Shown here: positions 43,660 through 55,545 of the stretch, piece by piece
Layout of the letters: the number at the start of each line of letters is the position of its first letter
Position numbering within the stretch: the stretch's first letter is position 1
Assembly (NCBI GenBank): GCA_025200525.1
Contig: CM045761.1
Span: 139,564,223-139,628,222 of the forward strand
Direction: 5' to 3'
Length of the DNA stretch: 64,000 nt
From: Camellia lanceoleosa
Lineage: Eukaryota; Streptophyta; Magnoliopsida; Ericales; Theaceae
The notes under the pieces: generated by a model
Databases searched by the model: none
The model's input: the letters and a program-made list of their open reading frames with translations, nothing else
Told to the model about the DNA's origin: nothing
Made by a program: the position numbers and the translations under genes

Positions 43660-44283
43660 GCCCGCTCTAGATAATTTGTGCCTAAAGAAATAATTAAAAA
43701 TGAGACTTTTTTATATAATAATTTTTTAAATAAAATTTTTATTTAAAATTTATTTTTCTAGATTTTTTAGATGCAAAAATATTAATTAAATCTTTATATT
43801 CAACTTTTGCTAACAAATTTTTTTCAATTGATAATATAACTAATCCACTTAATCTTTCTTATAACATAGTTGATCTAAAGTAAATGTTTGGAGGAACATG
43901 ATCATTTGTTTCATTAATATTTTGTTATATGGTTGCATTGTGTTCCAACTCTTTTGGATCAATTGCTTGTTCCTTTATAGAATTTTCGCCTAAATTATTT
44001 GTAGTGTCATTTTTTGATTGTGGAGTTTCATTATGTTCAAACTCCTTAAGATCAATCACTCGTTCATTTATGGAACTTTCACCTAAATGTTTTGTATTTA
44101 GTTTCAATATGTTTTAACTCTTTTGGATCAATTACTTTTTCATTTATAAAATTTTCGTCTAAATTTTTTGTTATATTTTTATTAGTTGTAATGAAATTGT
44201 CAAGAGCTCCTTTTTTAGATTGAATAAGATTTTCTTTTTTTCTTAAGTTTTTCATATCTAGATTCATATTTTCTATTAGACAT
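43660..44283 (-). pseudogene. Internally deleted hAT (ZMYM1-like, TTF-type) transposase
   Basis: On the minus strand the ATG at 44283 starts 'MSNRKYESRYEKLKKKR', the typical N-terminus of plant hAT/ZMYM1-like genes, then (after a frameshift) 'SKKGALDNF' and three copies of a motif like 'ENFINEKVIDPKELKH'. Near 43860 it passes directly to 'ERLSGLVILSIEKNLL' and 'LINIFASKK', which is the hAT C-terminal end. The zinc finger, DUF4371 region and catalytic core between are missing, so the gene is an internal-deletion derivative. The terminus 'tagggcccgctctag' (43655-43670) may be its end, inserted in the RNase H scrap. Confidence 0.65.
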
Positions 44284-46671
44284 ATTTGTTTTCTCTAAAA
44301 ATAATCAAAAATAAATAAAAATAAAAAAAGGAGCAAAACACTAGAAATAATAAAAGTACAAAAAAAATATTAAAAGGGTAGAATAATAGAACTCGATTTT
44401 CCACCTTAAGTGATAAATAGTAGGTATTAATCAGATGTGTAATTAAATTTCCTACAATTTTTTTGACATGAGAAATTTTTTATTTAAATTAGAAATATAA
44501 TTAAAAGAAAATATTAGAAAACAAATTTAAATAATTTACCTTAATAATATATCAGTTTGTGAAGTTGTTGATGAATTAATATCATTGACAGAATTGTAAA
44601 AGAATAAGTAAACAAAGCTTGAAGAATAGTGCAGAGAGAGAGAGGGGCTTTTTTTTTTGCGCTAGATAGAGAATCTATATCTATGTCTATTTATACTGTA
44701 AGATGGGGTTTGTAATGAGAATGGATGTGAGAGTTCCACTCAACTTCAATTTCTTATTTTTTTCAATTCAAACAATTAAGAAAATCTTCATGACTTCCAT
44801 TTAACCATATAAAAATAAAATTCTAATTAATCTGTGATTTATGAATTTTAAAAGAAAAATATTCAAAGTACATATTTGTTTTGCCATTAAATATGGGAAA
44901 CAATTCACCAAAATGAGAAAATAAAGATGTCAAATTTAAGATTGACTTCTTATGTAGATATACCTTTATTTTTTTCACACGCAAAATTTTTCTTTAGAAT
45001 AAATTTTCAAATCTCTTATTCTCACAAAAGAAATATATATATATATATATATATAAATGAATGAAAGATAATCTTACAAATTGCAAAAATCTTGTGTTAC
45101 ACACAAAATTAAAAATAATAAAATATTTTAGAAAAAATTATCTCTGTCTATATCTATTTGTAACAAAGAGCTTTACAACAGTTGCAAAATTCAATGTCAA
45201 ATTTCTTGATTTTTTTAATTTTAAAAATTAAAAAATTCTATTTGATAATTATTCTATGATTTATCGCTTTTAAAAAGAGAATATACTAATCTATTTTAAA
45301 ATTCAATTAAAAAGAGAACACTTTTATGGTAAATTCCATAATTTTCGATTTTGATTTCCCATATTTATTTATACTATACATTTTGTACCTATATATATAG
45401 AGTATAGATGTAATCATTCAGAAGAATTAAAAATAAATAAAAAAAAAACCTAAAACATACAATCAATTTAAAAACCATAAACAATTGTAGCAGCTATACT
45501 AGTCAAAGTTTCAATCTCTTCTTTACCACAATATGGCATCAACATCTGTATCAACTGTTTTATCAATTTTTCTTGTGTTAACCCATGAGATATTACAATA
45601 TTTTTATGATTGTAGCATTTGAGAGCTTTAGTTTATATTTATATGTTTATTTTTTTGTTATATATAATATAAAAGTTGATGATACAATGATGAATTTACG
45701 CCAAAAAAAAAATATGCATGTTTCAATTGTAATTCCTCAAATTTTAATTTTAAGTGGTTTATTTTGATTATTTTCTAACTTCACTACTTTAAGCAAAACT
45801 TACTATGATGGTCACTCAGGTTGACAACATGTAAATTTTGTTTGTTTGTTTGTTTTTTTTTTTTTTTTTTTTTTAATTTAAATTTTTTGTGTTTATATAT
45901 ATATATATATATATTGATTTCATGGAAGTTCTTGAATTATGAATATCTAACCATATTACTTTTTAGTTTTGGAAATTCCCATTATTTCAATAATTTCTTT
46001 TTATAATTGCCTTTTTTTTTTCTTTTGCTTTTTCTTCCTCTTTTAAAATTGCTTGCAATCTTTGAACATTTTTCTTGTAAATGGCTTGACATATGCATTG
46101 ATTATGTAGTCATCATACATATGATATTATAGGTGCATGACTATAACCATTATGATTTTTGTTTATTTTAAATTTTTTTGTGGAGACAAATCAAATGACT
46201 TACTCAACATAAATATTGTAAAATTGTTTTATAAACATAATCTTATAAGATAGAGATAGGAAAATATAATCAAAATACGCTAATATTTTTTCAAATTATT
46301 TAATTTAGAAACAAATACAATTTTTTAAATTGACTTCAAGATTTTATTGATTTAAGCCATTGAGTGAGGTTAACTTCATAGTATTAGCCAAGCTCAAGAA
46401 TTTACTTACTGAATTTTCTTCACGTTTTCTCATATAATTAAAAAATTCATTTCCAAACACAATAACTTTTCGTAGAGCACCTCCATTCAAACCTTCAAAA
46501 TTTAGTTATGCCAAATTTTTTTAAAGGTTTGGGTAACAAATTGACATATGCTAATTTGATAGAGAAGCTCTCTACCCGATAGGTTAAATCTATTATTATT
46601 TTAAAACAAAAAAAAAAAAAAAATGCCCCAAGACATCCCCAAGTCAACCATCTTATGCCATTGGATGCTTA
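44284..46671. other. AT-rich intergenic DNA with simple repeats
   Basis: Very AT-rich. A GA tract lies at 44634-44645, (AT)n at 45030-45052, a poly-T run at 45855-45874 and (TA)n at 45895-45914. ORFs at 45585 and 45821 are low-complexity. No gene or RNA signal was found. Confidence 0.65.
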
Positions 46672-47455
46672 AGGGGTTGTTTGGGGTGTCTTAAATAAGT
46701 GTGCTTTTTGTCTTTTTAGACTAAAACGTTAAGAAAAAAAAAAATATAGATGTTTGGATTAACTTTTTGACTTTTTATGAAAAAATGTGTATTAAAAAAT
46801 TGTATAAATAAGTGTGTTGGAGAAGAAAGGGTAAGAGGCCGTACGGATTGGCAATGGAGTCAGCTGGTTGAGTAGATGAGAAAATATTGTCTCCTTCTCG
46901 AGCTTTGATTGGATGGTGTTGTTTGGCCCGTGGGGGCCTACCACGGGTCCTTTTTTTTCTAATCGAAACCGTTCAATGTGTAGAACTCATCGAATACTAT
47001 ATATTTATACAAAATCACGTTGATTGAATATCGATAGCTATCTGATCGTGTTAGTTTTTTTTGTTAACTGTTAACTATTACATCATCCATTTTTATACAA
47101 AACTGATTTGATCATGTAGTTAACAATATCCGATAAACGTAATTTTTTACAGGCATATAGTATTAGACGTGTTCTACATATTGAACGGTTCATATTATCA
47201 AAACGGAACCCATGGCGGGCACCCACGGGCCCAACTTTACCATCCAATTTAGTGAATATACACATGGAATTTTATTTTATTTTTCCCTTTCGCTGACTAG
47301 TTCATCACGTCAGTACCTAGATTGGGCCAAAAAAGTTGATTTGTATTAATATTTATATATTAATTTCTTAATATTTTTTTTGGTGAATAGTGATAACTTT
47401 TTAACTTTTTTGGTAACTTTTTGACTTTTTCTAAGGTTGCCAAACCAGCCCACAG
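46672..47455. mobile_element. Outer MITE-like element containing a nested MITE
   Basis: The left end 'ggggttgtttggggtgtctt' and the right end (reverse complement 'gtgggctggtttggcaacctt') are loosely inverted, and both are followed inward by AAAAAGTC / AAAAAGTTA words. The inner 46906-47250 element splits it. Ends are approximate. Confidence 0.4.
46906..47250. mobile_element. Foldback-type MITE with long terminal inverted repeats
   Basis: Left arm 'attggatggtgttgtttggc' onward and right arm (reverse complement 'attggatggtaaagttgggc' onward) remain alignable for over 100 bp. Shared words include CCCGTGGG, CCACGGGT/CCATGGGT, ACCGTTCAAT, GTAGAAC and ATACTATAT. It is almost entirely inverted repeat. 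A TSD was not determined. Confidence 0.75.
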
Positions 47456-48044
47456 AAAACAAAGAAGAAGAAAAAGAAGAAGAATTAAGGGGTCTTCATG
47501 TCAAAATTGGCATGAAGGGGTGATGCATAGACCATGACAAACGGATAAAACCTCAATATATATATATATATATATTGTGATTATTGGATTCTAAAATATA
47601 TATTTTTTTCCTTCCTTTAACTTGGCATGCATGCATAGTGGATTCATTTTGTTAGAATTATTGGAGGTATTCCATCCAAAACCAATTTGCAATATTGCTC
47701 TTCTCTCTACCTCTCTCTCACTTCTACATGCGATTGGGTCACATGTATAGAAGTGTTGGAGACTTACCTTTTATCTTTTCTTTAAGTCATCCAAGTTCAA
47801 TTCATATAATCTAGAAACCCCTCTATCTATTTTCAATTGATTTTGGGTTGGTGACTAATAATCTAAAACTTTTTGATAAATAATAAATTCTTTCAAAATA
47901 TTATGTTTCTTAAATGAAAACTCATTCATACAAACAAAAAAATATCATAAGAATGTTGTGGCAGTAACAATTTTGCAAATAAAATTCATCATCATGTTGA
48001 TATGATAATAGGAGACTTGAAAAAAAATGAAGCCATGGGCAAGC
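47456..48044. other. AT-rich intergenic DNA
   Basis: A (TA)n tract lies at 47554-47575. No ORF or RNA gene is recognised. If the host-gene idea for 56863-57000 holds, this would be intron or gene body on the minus strand, but no exon is evident. Confidence 0.5.
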
Positions 48045-48865
48045 ACAGGTTGTTTTGAACGAAATTTGTTGATGAAAAATCAATGGAATAGAAATTGGTA
48101 AAAATTTCATGGGATGCAAATGTAGTCTGTGTGGGGGTGCAAGCATTAGAACACCAAATAATTTGGTATTGTCCACTTCGTAAGTATGCATACACCCATA
48201 ACAATAAATTTACACAGATTACATATTGACCCAATTCCAACAAAGTATATTGTCATAGGCATTTCATTAAACACTTAAAGGGCACAATATAATTACCTAA
48301 CAAGTACATATACAAGGCTCCCACAATAACAATTAATTATCTTCTATGTATTTTAACAAACACTTAGCATGCAAGGATTCAGACTTAAATCAATTTGTGT
48401 CATTTCTTCCAATTACAAACATGTAAATGTTCAATCAGACAAACTCAAGATTGCTTTGAATGAAATGATATGAATGAAAGTCAATGGGATAAAGATTGGA
48501 CAAAATTCATGGGGTGCATGTATAGTCTATGTAGGGTGCAAGTGTAGTGTGTGTGGGGTACAAGAGTAGTCTGTATGAGGTGCAATTGTTAGAATACCAA
48601 AAAAATTGACAACGTCTACATCCGGGTATGCATACACCATGGAATTCATAACAGAACAATAAATTTACACAGATTACATGACCCAATTCCAACAAAGTAC
48701 ATTGTATAGGGATTTCATCAAACACTAAAATGGCACAACACAATTAACTAATAAGTTCATATACTAGAATCCTAAAACAACAATTAATTCTCTTGTGTGC
48801 ATTTTAACAAACACTTAGTATGCAAGGATTATAGACCCATAATGTTCAATCAGACAAACTCAAGA
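48045..48865. repeat. Tandem duplication (about 400-450 bp units), third unit cut by the Tat insertion
   Basis: 48045-48380 and 48446-48830 share ordered blocks: 'ataaatttacacagattaca', 'acccaattccaacaaagta', 'acaacaattaatt' and 'acaaacacttag-atgcaagg'. The phrase 'aatgttcaatcagacaaact' occurs at 48426 and 48841 (415 bp apart), so a third unit begins just before the Tat LTR. Copy 2 has three copies of a 20-mer like GTAGTCTGTGTGGGGTGCAA where copy 1 has one. Confidence 0.85.
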
Positions 48866-49529
48866 AGTAGCCTGTAAGAGGGGCTAATTTGAGCCCACTA
48901 AATTATTTAGGCCCAATAGCCCAAGATTAGTGGATCCGAATTTATCGCAAGTCCAAGATTGGTGGGCCCGGATTTATCGCCAACAAGCAATGAATGGCTC
49001 TAAGCCTCGAAAGGGTTCGGATCCACGAACCCAGAGACTTACTCTGCCCGACTCGAAGGGTATTAAGCAAGCCTAGAGATCCGAGGCACTCGGACTCGAA
49101 AGGGTTCGGATCCACGAACCTAGAGGTCCGAAGCACTTGGCTTCGAACGGATTCAAACGCAATCTAGAAGCCGCTCCGTTAATGAGTCCCAGAACACTTG
49201 CGGGCTTGGAGCTTTCCGGGATCTATGCACCAGAACCATGGGCGTAATGGAGTCCGAACAAAGGACCCGATCCCGAGGACGGTGAGTGGAGATAAATTCA
49301 CTCTTCGGTTAAACCAGCCTATACCCGGGTCGAGGTGGCACGATCTAGGGGGTCCCTAAGACTCGGCAATATTTGCGGCAGGGCGTTCTCTTGAACTACC
49401 CCTGACCCTGATGCGGCAGGACGTCCTCTGGGACTACCCTTGACCCTTGGGATGATTGGGGATCATTGGTTAGATGTGGCTAAGAAGAAGGGTTCGCCGA
49501 GGGGTTGATCTCCTCTTCGGGATTTTTCT

Positions 49530-49632
49530 CATCCTCAGAGAAGTCACCTCCTCGGAGAGGTCACCTCCTCGGAGAAGTCACCTCCTCAGAGAAATCACCT
49601 CCTCGGAGAGGTCACCTCCTCGGACAAGATGG
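49530..49632 (+). repeat. 17-bp tandem repeat upstream of the Tat TATA box
   Basis: Six copies of CTCGGAGARGTCACCTC, ending about 60 bp before TATAAATA. The 3' LTR has five copies, so the array changed after insertion or during reverse transcription. Confidence 0.9.
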
Positions 49633-49692
49633 TTAGAGAGAATATCTCCCATGTGCCTTGCACATGGGCTCCGTCCTACATCATGAGGTGCC

Positions 49693-49700
49693 TATAAATA
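49693..49700 (+). promoter_or_regulatory. TATA box of the Tat 5' LTR
   Basis: TATAAATA in 'gtgcctataaatagcaccc', conserved in the 3' LTR at 56338-56345. Confidence 0.8.
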
Positions 49701-50023
49701 GCACCCACCCATAGCTTTACAAGGGATGGATTTTGGAGAGAAAACTCTTGGGAAAGAACTAATTTCCCTTCTCCATTATCAACCTTGAGAGTGAAAGTGG
49801 GAGATCCATGGGAGAGCCTTGCCATTATTCTCTCTCTAGCCATTTTGCCTTCTTCTTCACCCAATCTCTTATCTCCATCATCTCCTTTACTCTTGTGTTC
49901 TTGTGTTCTTGAGTTGAGACTATTGAAGAATCTAAGCCTCTCATAATATTCTAGAGAATTCGAAGTTGTTTTTCAAGAATCTTCGAATTTTCCAACTACT
50001 TTCTTGAACCCTCTTATACATTT

Positions 50024-50041
50024 TGGCGACTCTGCTGGGGA
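50024..50041 (+). promoter_or_regulatory. Primer-binding site of the Tat element
   Basis: TGGCGACTCTGCTGGGGA, 3 bp after the 5' LTR. The tRNA type is not determined by me, but this sequence is characteristic of Tat/Ogre relatives. Confidence 0.8.
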
Positions 50042-50054
50042 GGCGGATTGGTTA

Positions 50055-51934
50055 ATGGTCTCAACGAGATCTGGAATCCACACAACTCCAACAAGGATGG
50101 CGGGAGAAGATGAAGTTCGCCAACAAGGATCCTCTAATGGTGGTGATGACAGGACCATGGCTCCAGATCAACCACTTTTGTTTGAAGCCATTCAAGGACT
50201 TCAAAATACTCAACAGGAGATTCTTACCACTCTTCAGAATCTCACTCACACCATGTTGGTGATGAGTTCTAATTTTGCACCGGTGCCAAACGGAAATCAA
50301 ATTGGTGGTGGAGCTACTCCCGTTGGAGCGCAAAATCAAATCCAAGGAGAAATTGGCACCAATCAGCCCATGGTTCATGGCAACACGGCCACAGTAACAC
50401 ACGCTCAAACTGCTGTAGGCGGCAGTAGTTTGCCTACGCCCGGGCTCCATGGCGTGTGCCAAGCCAAGATCCAATGGTGACTAGAGGAGGTTCTGGCGTA
50501 ATGAATGGGGCTCCGGCGACTGTTGGTGTCCAAGCAAATACAAGGGGCATGATGGCGCAAAAGGGAGCTCTGCCCATACCTAATCTTGTTACGCCACCAG
50601 TAAATGTTACTTAAGTACCAGACGGGTCTCCTTTGGTACCGACAACAAATTTGCAAGCACAACCCAGAGTGGCGGCGCCATGCGGTGGACTTTACGGGTC
50701 TCAATTCAATGTCCCATCACCAACTGGCTTGTCTATAGGCGCTGATGGCCAGTATCGTCAAATGTCCTCACCAATGATGAATTCGCAGCACCAAAATGGC
50801 CAAGTTGCCCCTGGCATAGTCTTCGGGTCCATAAGCCAAGTTCTGGGGATACCACCATCAAACTCTCTCCCACAACAGTTTCTCACTCTCGCCGATGTAC
50901 AAGCCATGTTCGATCTCGAACGAGGCAAGAGGACTTTACCCTCTTTGCCTGATCCGGATGTCAAGCCGCCTTACCCTATTGAGGTGCTGAGTTATCCATA
51001 CCCTGAGGGGTGCACAGTGCCGAAGTTCATTAAATTCGATGGCAAACAAGGAAATGCTCGAGAACATGTTGTGCGATTCATCGAGACTCTGGGTATTCAT
51101 GGTCCAAACCACATCCTCCGGCTGAGAGAATTCTCTAAGTCCCTCACTGATCGAGCATATAGTTGGTATGTCAATTTGGCCCCAAACTCTGTCCGAAGTT
51201 GGGAGGAAATGGTTAACAAATTCCACTCTAAGTTCTTTCAAGTGGCGGAGAAAGTGACCACACTTACGTTGTGTAAAGAAAAGCAGCAAGAAAGCGAAGA
51301 CATCCTTGACTATGTTAAAAGGTTTCAAGACAAGGCTGTGGATTGCCATGAAGCAGTGGAGGAGAGTTATCTGGTTCAAATCTGTCTAGAAGGGGCATTG
51401 AGCAGGTACAAAATGTTCCTAGTTAATCACAAGCTACCCACCTTCTCGGTACTAATTGAAGCATCTCGGAACATCATCATACCTCAATCTCAGGAGATCG
51501 GGTTCGAGACTAGTTATAAAACCAGCTTCAAGTCATCCCGAAGACCTTCTGCCACTGTGGCTTCCGCGTCTTTTACCCGAAAGTCGCAGGGGAAGGAATT
51601 CAGAGGTCAGAAGAGGAAATACTGCGAAGATGACACTCCTTTTTCGTGTAGTGTTGAGGAGGTGAAGGCCTTAGTTAAAGAATGGGTGGCAGACGGAGAA
51701 CTGAAGTTGCCTCATGTCGAAGAGCTTTTGCCGAAGAAGGACCGCGAGGGTCCTAATTATTGTGTTTTCCACCGATCACTAGAACATCCTACAGAAAAGT
51801 GCCGGATGCTTAAGAAGATCTTTAGAAAGAAAGTTGAAGCACATGAGATAGAGTTCAGAGAACAGGAGCCCCAGGATATGTTAGAAGACATGGCTATGAT
51901 GGTGCATGATGGCCACAACCCGAGCAACTGGTGA
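50055..51934 (+). pseudogene. gag: Tat-type gag, frameshifted
   Basis: ATG at 50055 ('MVSTRSGIHTTPTRM') just after the primer site. A Q/N/G-rich N-terminal part runs to about 50450. The frame is lost between 50450 and 50632 (a stop at 50611 in one frame) and resumes to 51934. The gag core has 'PKFIKFDGKQGNAREHV' then 'LTDRAYSWYVNL', 'SWEEMVNKFHSKFF' and 'DYVKRFQDKAVDC' (about 51020-51400), matching the Retrotrans_gag family. Near the C-terminus 'YCVFHRSLEHPTEKC' is a CX2H-type zinc-binding pattern common in Tat Gag. It ends at 'HNPSNW' with no protease downstream. It would form the particle shell. Confidence 0.88.
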
Positions 51935-52330
51935 AAGCTTTCCAAATGATCTTGCAACTCTAGGGGCAAATGTCAACATTCCGCAGAAGAAGTCTATCTA
52001 TGACATTTACAATTTATATTTACTGCATTATCCATGAAGTTTTATCTTTCTTATGTCATGAAAAAATTTATTTCCTCAATTTCATGTATCTTCATTAGAA
52101 GTTATTTTCTCTACATTGTATATCTTCATTGTGTTATGTTGCTTGAACAGTTTTCAATTTTTGTTGCCCCTCAAAGAAGAAAGAGGAATAGTAGACTCAG
52201 TTACCAACCTGAAGGGAGTTTTCTTGACACAGTAGAAGTGTACTTCCATTCGGACCTCCGAAGAGCAGTCATTGCTTCCATCAATGCAAGCTTCGAGGGT
52301 CTTTCTTGCTGAAGTAGCATGTGTTGCTCC
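51935..52330 (+). other. Post-gag region where pol would be expected
   Basis: About 200 bp ('agctttccaaatgatc...') then T-rich DNA. No protease DTG/DSG motif or RT sequence is seen in any frame. A chance ORF lies at 52034-52312. Confidence 0.55.
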
Positions 52331-52860
52331 CACTCGGACTTCCGAGGGACAGCCTTGTTTCTGCTCGGACTTCTGAGGGAGAGCCTTCCGAGGGACAACT
52401 CTTGCTCTCATTAGTGCGGGTCCAAAGAACAGCCCTTGATTTCATCAATACGAGCTCCGAGGATTTTTCTTTTCAAAGTAGAGTGGACTCTTACTCGAAC
52501 TCCCGAGGGATAGCCTTTGCTTCCATTAGCTGCCGAAGTAGAAGTACGCATCCACTCGGACTTCCGAGGGACAGCCTTGTTTCTGCTCGAACTTCCGAGG
52601 GAGAGCCTTATTTTCGCTCAAACTCTCGAGGGACAGCCTCGGACATCTGAGGGACAGCCTTGCTCCCGCTCGGACTTCCGAGCGACAATCTTCACTTTTG
52701 TTGGTGCAAGTTTGGTAGACTCGGTCGCCTTCCAGAGGGATCTTTCTTGCCAAAGTAGGGTGTATGCTACTTTCAGACTCCCGAGGGACAGTCTTGCTCC
52801 TGTTCGGACTTCCGAGGAACAACCCTTGCTCTCATTAGTGAAGATTCTGAAGGCCTCGGG
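52331..52860 (+). repeat. 31-bp array with TCGGACTTCCGA palindromic core
   Basis: The core TCGGA-CT-TCCGA with the tail 'gggacagccttg' recurs. Starts at 52333/52364, 52556/52587/52618 and 52639/52670 give repeated 31-bp steps (one step is 21 bp). Degenerate copies extend from about 52245. ORFs on both strands here are repeat by-products. Confidence 0.85.
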
Positions 52861-54541
52861 GTCATGAATTTCGCACAAAAATTTATTTGCCTGAAATAGT
52901 AAAGCCGACAAATGAGATGAGCAATATCAATTTCATATCATGATTCAGGCGTTATCGGAATGGGACAACATTAACAAATAATAATGATCTATTTAGGCTA
53001 CAACAATTTTATTACTCCGAGCAAGTTCATGAAAATACTACAATCAAGGTTTTGTCTCTTCGGGCTGGTTCTCTCAAGCCGACGTAAAACAACAATGTTC
53101 AAACATAATTTTGGCATCAATTGTTTATTTCTTTATTTATCCCCTCGGACATCAAATTCAAAGAGTGTGTAACGACAAGCTCACAAGTTCGCCTGTCGAA
53201 GGTTCATCTCCTTTGAATCAAAGCAAATAAACAACAGAGTATGATAAATGCTTCATCATTCCCAAATCAACAAAACAGTGCTGTGGGTACTTCCAATAGA
53301 AATAACAAATTAGTGGAGATGGGCAAGATTGCAAAATTCCAAATATGTATTTCACAAATCCAAGCTCATGAACACAAAAATTCGTCAAAACAATAGGAAG
53401 GAAAATGGGTTACACAGGAGCTTCCACCAATTTTTTCAAAAGGGTTACACCAAGGTTTACACAGGAGCTTCCACCAATTATATATATACACTTACCCACA
53501 AATCTGAGAAAGGATGAACAATTCAAGGCAACAATGATGAGAAATGAAGAATAATGTATACTGAGGCTCAACAGGGCAGGCCCACACACACGTCGCGTTG
53601 AAAGGGCGACGTGCATAGTCGGCGTTGGACGACCAAGTCCGAAAGCGGCATTGGACGATCGAGTTCCGACGCAGCGATGGTGCCGTAGAGGAGTTGGTGA
53701 CCACACACGACGCGTTGAACGGGCGACGTGTGTGGTGGGTACCGGAACAACAGTCAAGGCTGGCGGAGAGGTCGCAACGGAAAGGCCGACAGTGGGTTGG
53801 CGATGAAGCTGCAGCGGAGGCGATGAACAACGTACAACCTGAAAAATTTTGATAGTGAAGTAAGGAAGATGAAGCACAGAGAAATAAAAAAAGCGTAGAG
53901 TAAGCACCGTGGAAGCATGGCATTGAAGCATGGCAGGGCCCCGACGAGGACGACGCACAGCCGAACCAACGGCAACACTATTTTGCTGAGGTTGGAAAAC
54001 GATGACGTTGGAGTGATGAGGGTCGGTGGCAACGGCCTAGACCGGAGCAGGATGGACCGACAGTCTAATAATGGCCTACCTCTTCTTCTTCTTCAATCGA
54101 AGACACGCAACACAGAGCTGTCATCGCTCCCAATCCAACTGCTGTCATATAGGTACACGCTTTCCATCTGTACAATACCTATGCAAATGTTCATACTCAT
54201 CTACATACATATCCATACAATTTCTCTGCTATACATTAATCCCCTTTCATTAATTTATTGGGTTTTTTCTTCTCTCAAATCATCAATGGCTATTCTCTGT
54301 TTAGTGAGAGAAAGTGTATGCCACTGGTTTCAAAAAAAAAATATAAAGAAAGAGGAAAGTTGGTGGCCTCGGCAGAAAGAGAAAGAGCCGAAATGGCTGT
54401 GCAAAAAGGCTAGATGGTCTGGGCTGATGGAGGCAAAAAGAAGGGAAATGTATTGATTAGGGTCGTTGTCGGCAAAAGAAAAGCATATTCCTTTGAATAT
54501 ACCCTCAAATATTTCATATATATATATATATGCATATATAT
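52861..54541. other. Tat internal 3' region of unknown content
   Basis: No recognised protein. A 50-bp direct repeat 'acacaggagcttccaccaat' occurs at 53413 and 53460. GC-rich duplicated blocks 'gacgtgcatag' / 'gacgtgtgtgg' preceded by 'cgcgttgaa-gggc' occur at 53590-53735. The minus-strand ORF at 53410-53958 (182 residues) is low in family signal and overlaps these repeats. It may be captured host DNA. Confidence 0.4.
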
Positions 54542-54846
54542 AGGGTTGTTTTGGAAAGATGGTAAAAAGTGATTTTTTGGCTTTTAACCAAGTTTTTTGG
54601 GAGTGATTTGGGAAGTTGGTAAAAAGTTACTTTTAACCAAATTTTTTGAAAGTGATTTGACTAAAATACCCTCACTCAACTTAAAAAATTTACATTTCAC
54701 TCAAACTTACAAAATATAAATATTAAGAGTAAATATGTAATTTTTCAACTTACTTTTTACACTTTCCAAATGACAATAAAAACGCCAGCTACGTTTTGCT
54801 CAAAAAAACACAAACTTTGCGTTTTTCTGTGTTCCCAAAAGAGCCC
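54542..54846. mobile_element. MITE-like element inside the Tat element
   Basis: The left end 'gggttgttttggaaag' and the right end (reverse complement 'gggctcttttgggaac') form loose terminal inverted repeats of about 16 bp. Inside, GGTAAAAAGT words repeat. It is about 305 bp long. Confidence 0.5.
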
Positions 54847-55545
54847 ATAAGAGGCATGCCGTATTTCTAGGCCTATAAAAAATGTTTGAACCTTATCATT
54901 TTAATAATAAAAAAAGGGATGAGTGCTTTGTTTGCCTTGGATTCGGACATCTGCGGAATTATAAAAAAAAAAGTGATCAGCCTTTTGATTTTATATGTTT
55001 CAAGAAAGGAAAAGTTTGTTGCTGGTGACCTCAAAGATGATAAGGCTTATGTATATATAAAATAGGCCACCGTAAGTAAGGTTTTGAAATTTTATAAGCT
55101 GTTGTTGGAATGTAGAGTCAGGTTTGACTATTAAAAAAAAACATGTGGGCCTTATTTTATTATTATTATTATTTTGATGGTAAGTGCTTTATTCTTTTCA
55201 AGAGTGGAGAAATATTGTTCAGGTATTGTAAAGGAAAACTTGATTTGAATTTAGTTTGAAATATATATATATATATATGTTCTAAGTTGTTGTAAAAAAA
55301 AAAAAAGAAAAAAAAAAGGTGCAAAAATATATTTGCCAAAAAAAAAAGGTTATTTATTTAATTTTTTTTTATTTATTTTTTTTTTAGTTGTCGATTTTAT
55401 CTGTAAATTACGGTGAATCCTCAGCTTTATCCTTAGACTCTGTCAAGGCCAAATATTCCTGAAGACATAATGTGAAGCATGGCAGACAAGGTGAAACTAT
55501 GCATGTCCGAAAAAATTACAATTTCTCATACACGCAAGGGGCAAA
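54847..55545. other. AT-rich end of the Tat internal region
   Basis: A 15-codon stretch at 54921-54965 (CFVCLGFGHLRNYKK) resembles a zinc knuckle whose last Cys is lost; this could be chance. The rest is A/T-rich runs, an (AT)n tract (55262-55278) and the purine-rich end before the 3' LTR. Confidence 0.4.

Larger units (their letters stand above)
48873..50020 (+). repeat. 5' LTR of the Tat element
   Basis: 1,148 bp. Contains two copies of the near-palindrome GTTCGGATCCACGAAC (88 bp apart, about 49015 and 49103), a 17-bp tandem repeat (49530-49632) and a canonical TATAAATA (49693-49700). Confidence 0.92.

Noticed and set aside
52154..52911. ORFs of 65-116 residues with Ser/Glu repeats on both strands
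   Set aside because: They are the six-frame reading of the 31-bp TCGGACTTCCGA array.
53410..53958. 182-residue minus-strand ORF in the Tat element
   Set aside because: Overlaps duplicated GC-rich blocks and other ORFs on both strands, with no recognisable domain. It is kept only as unknown internal DNA.
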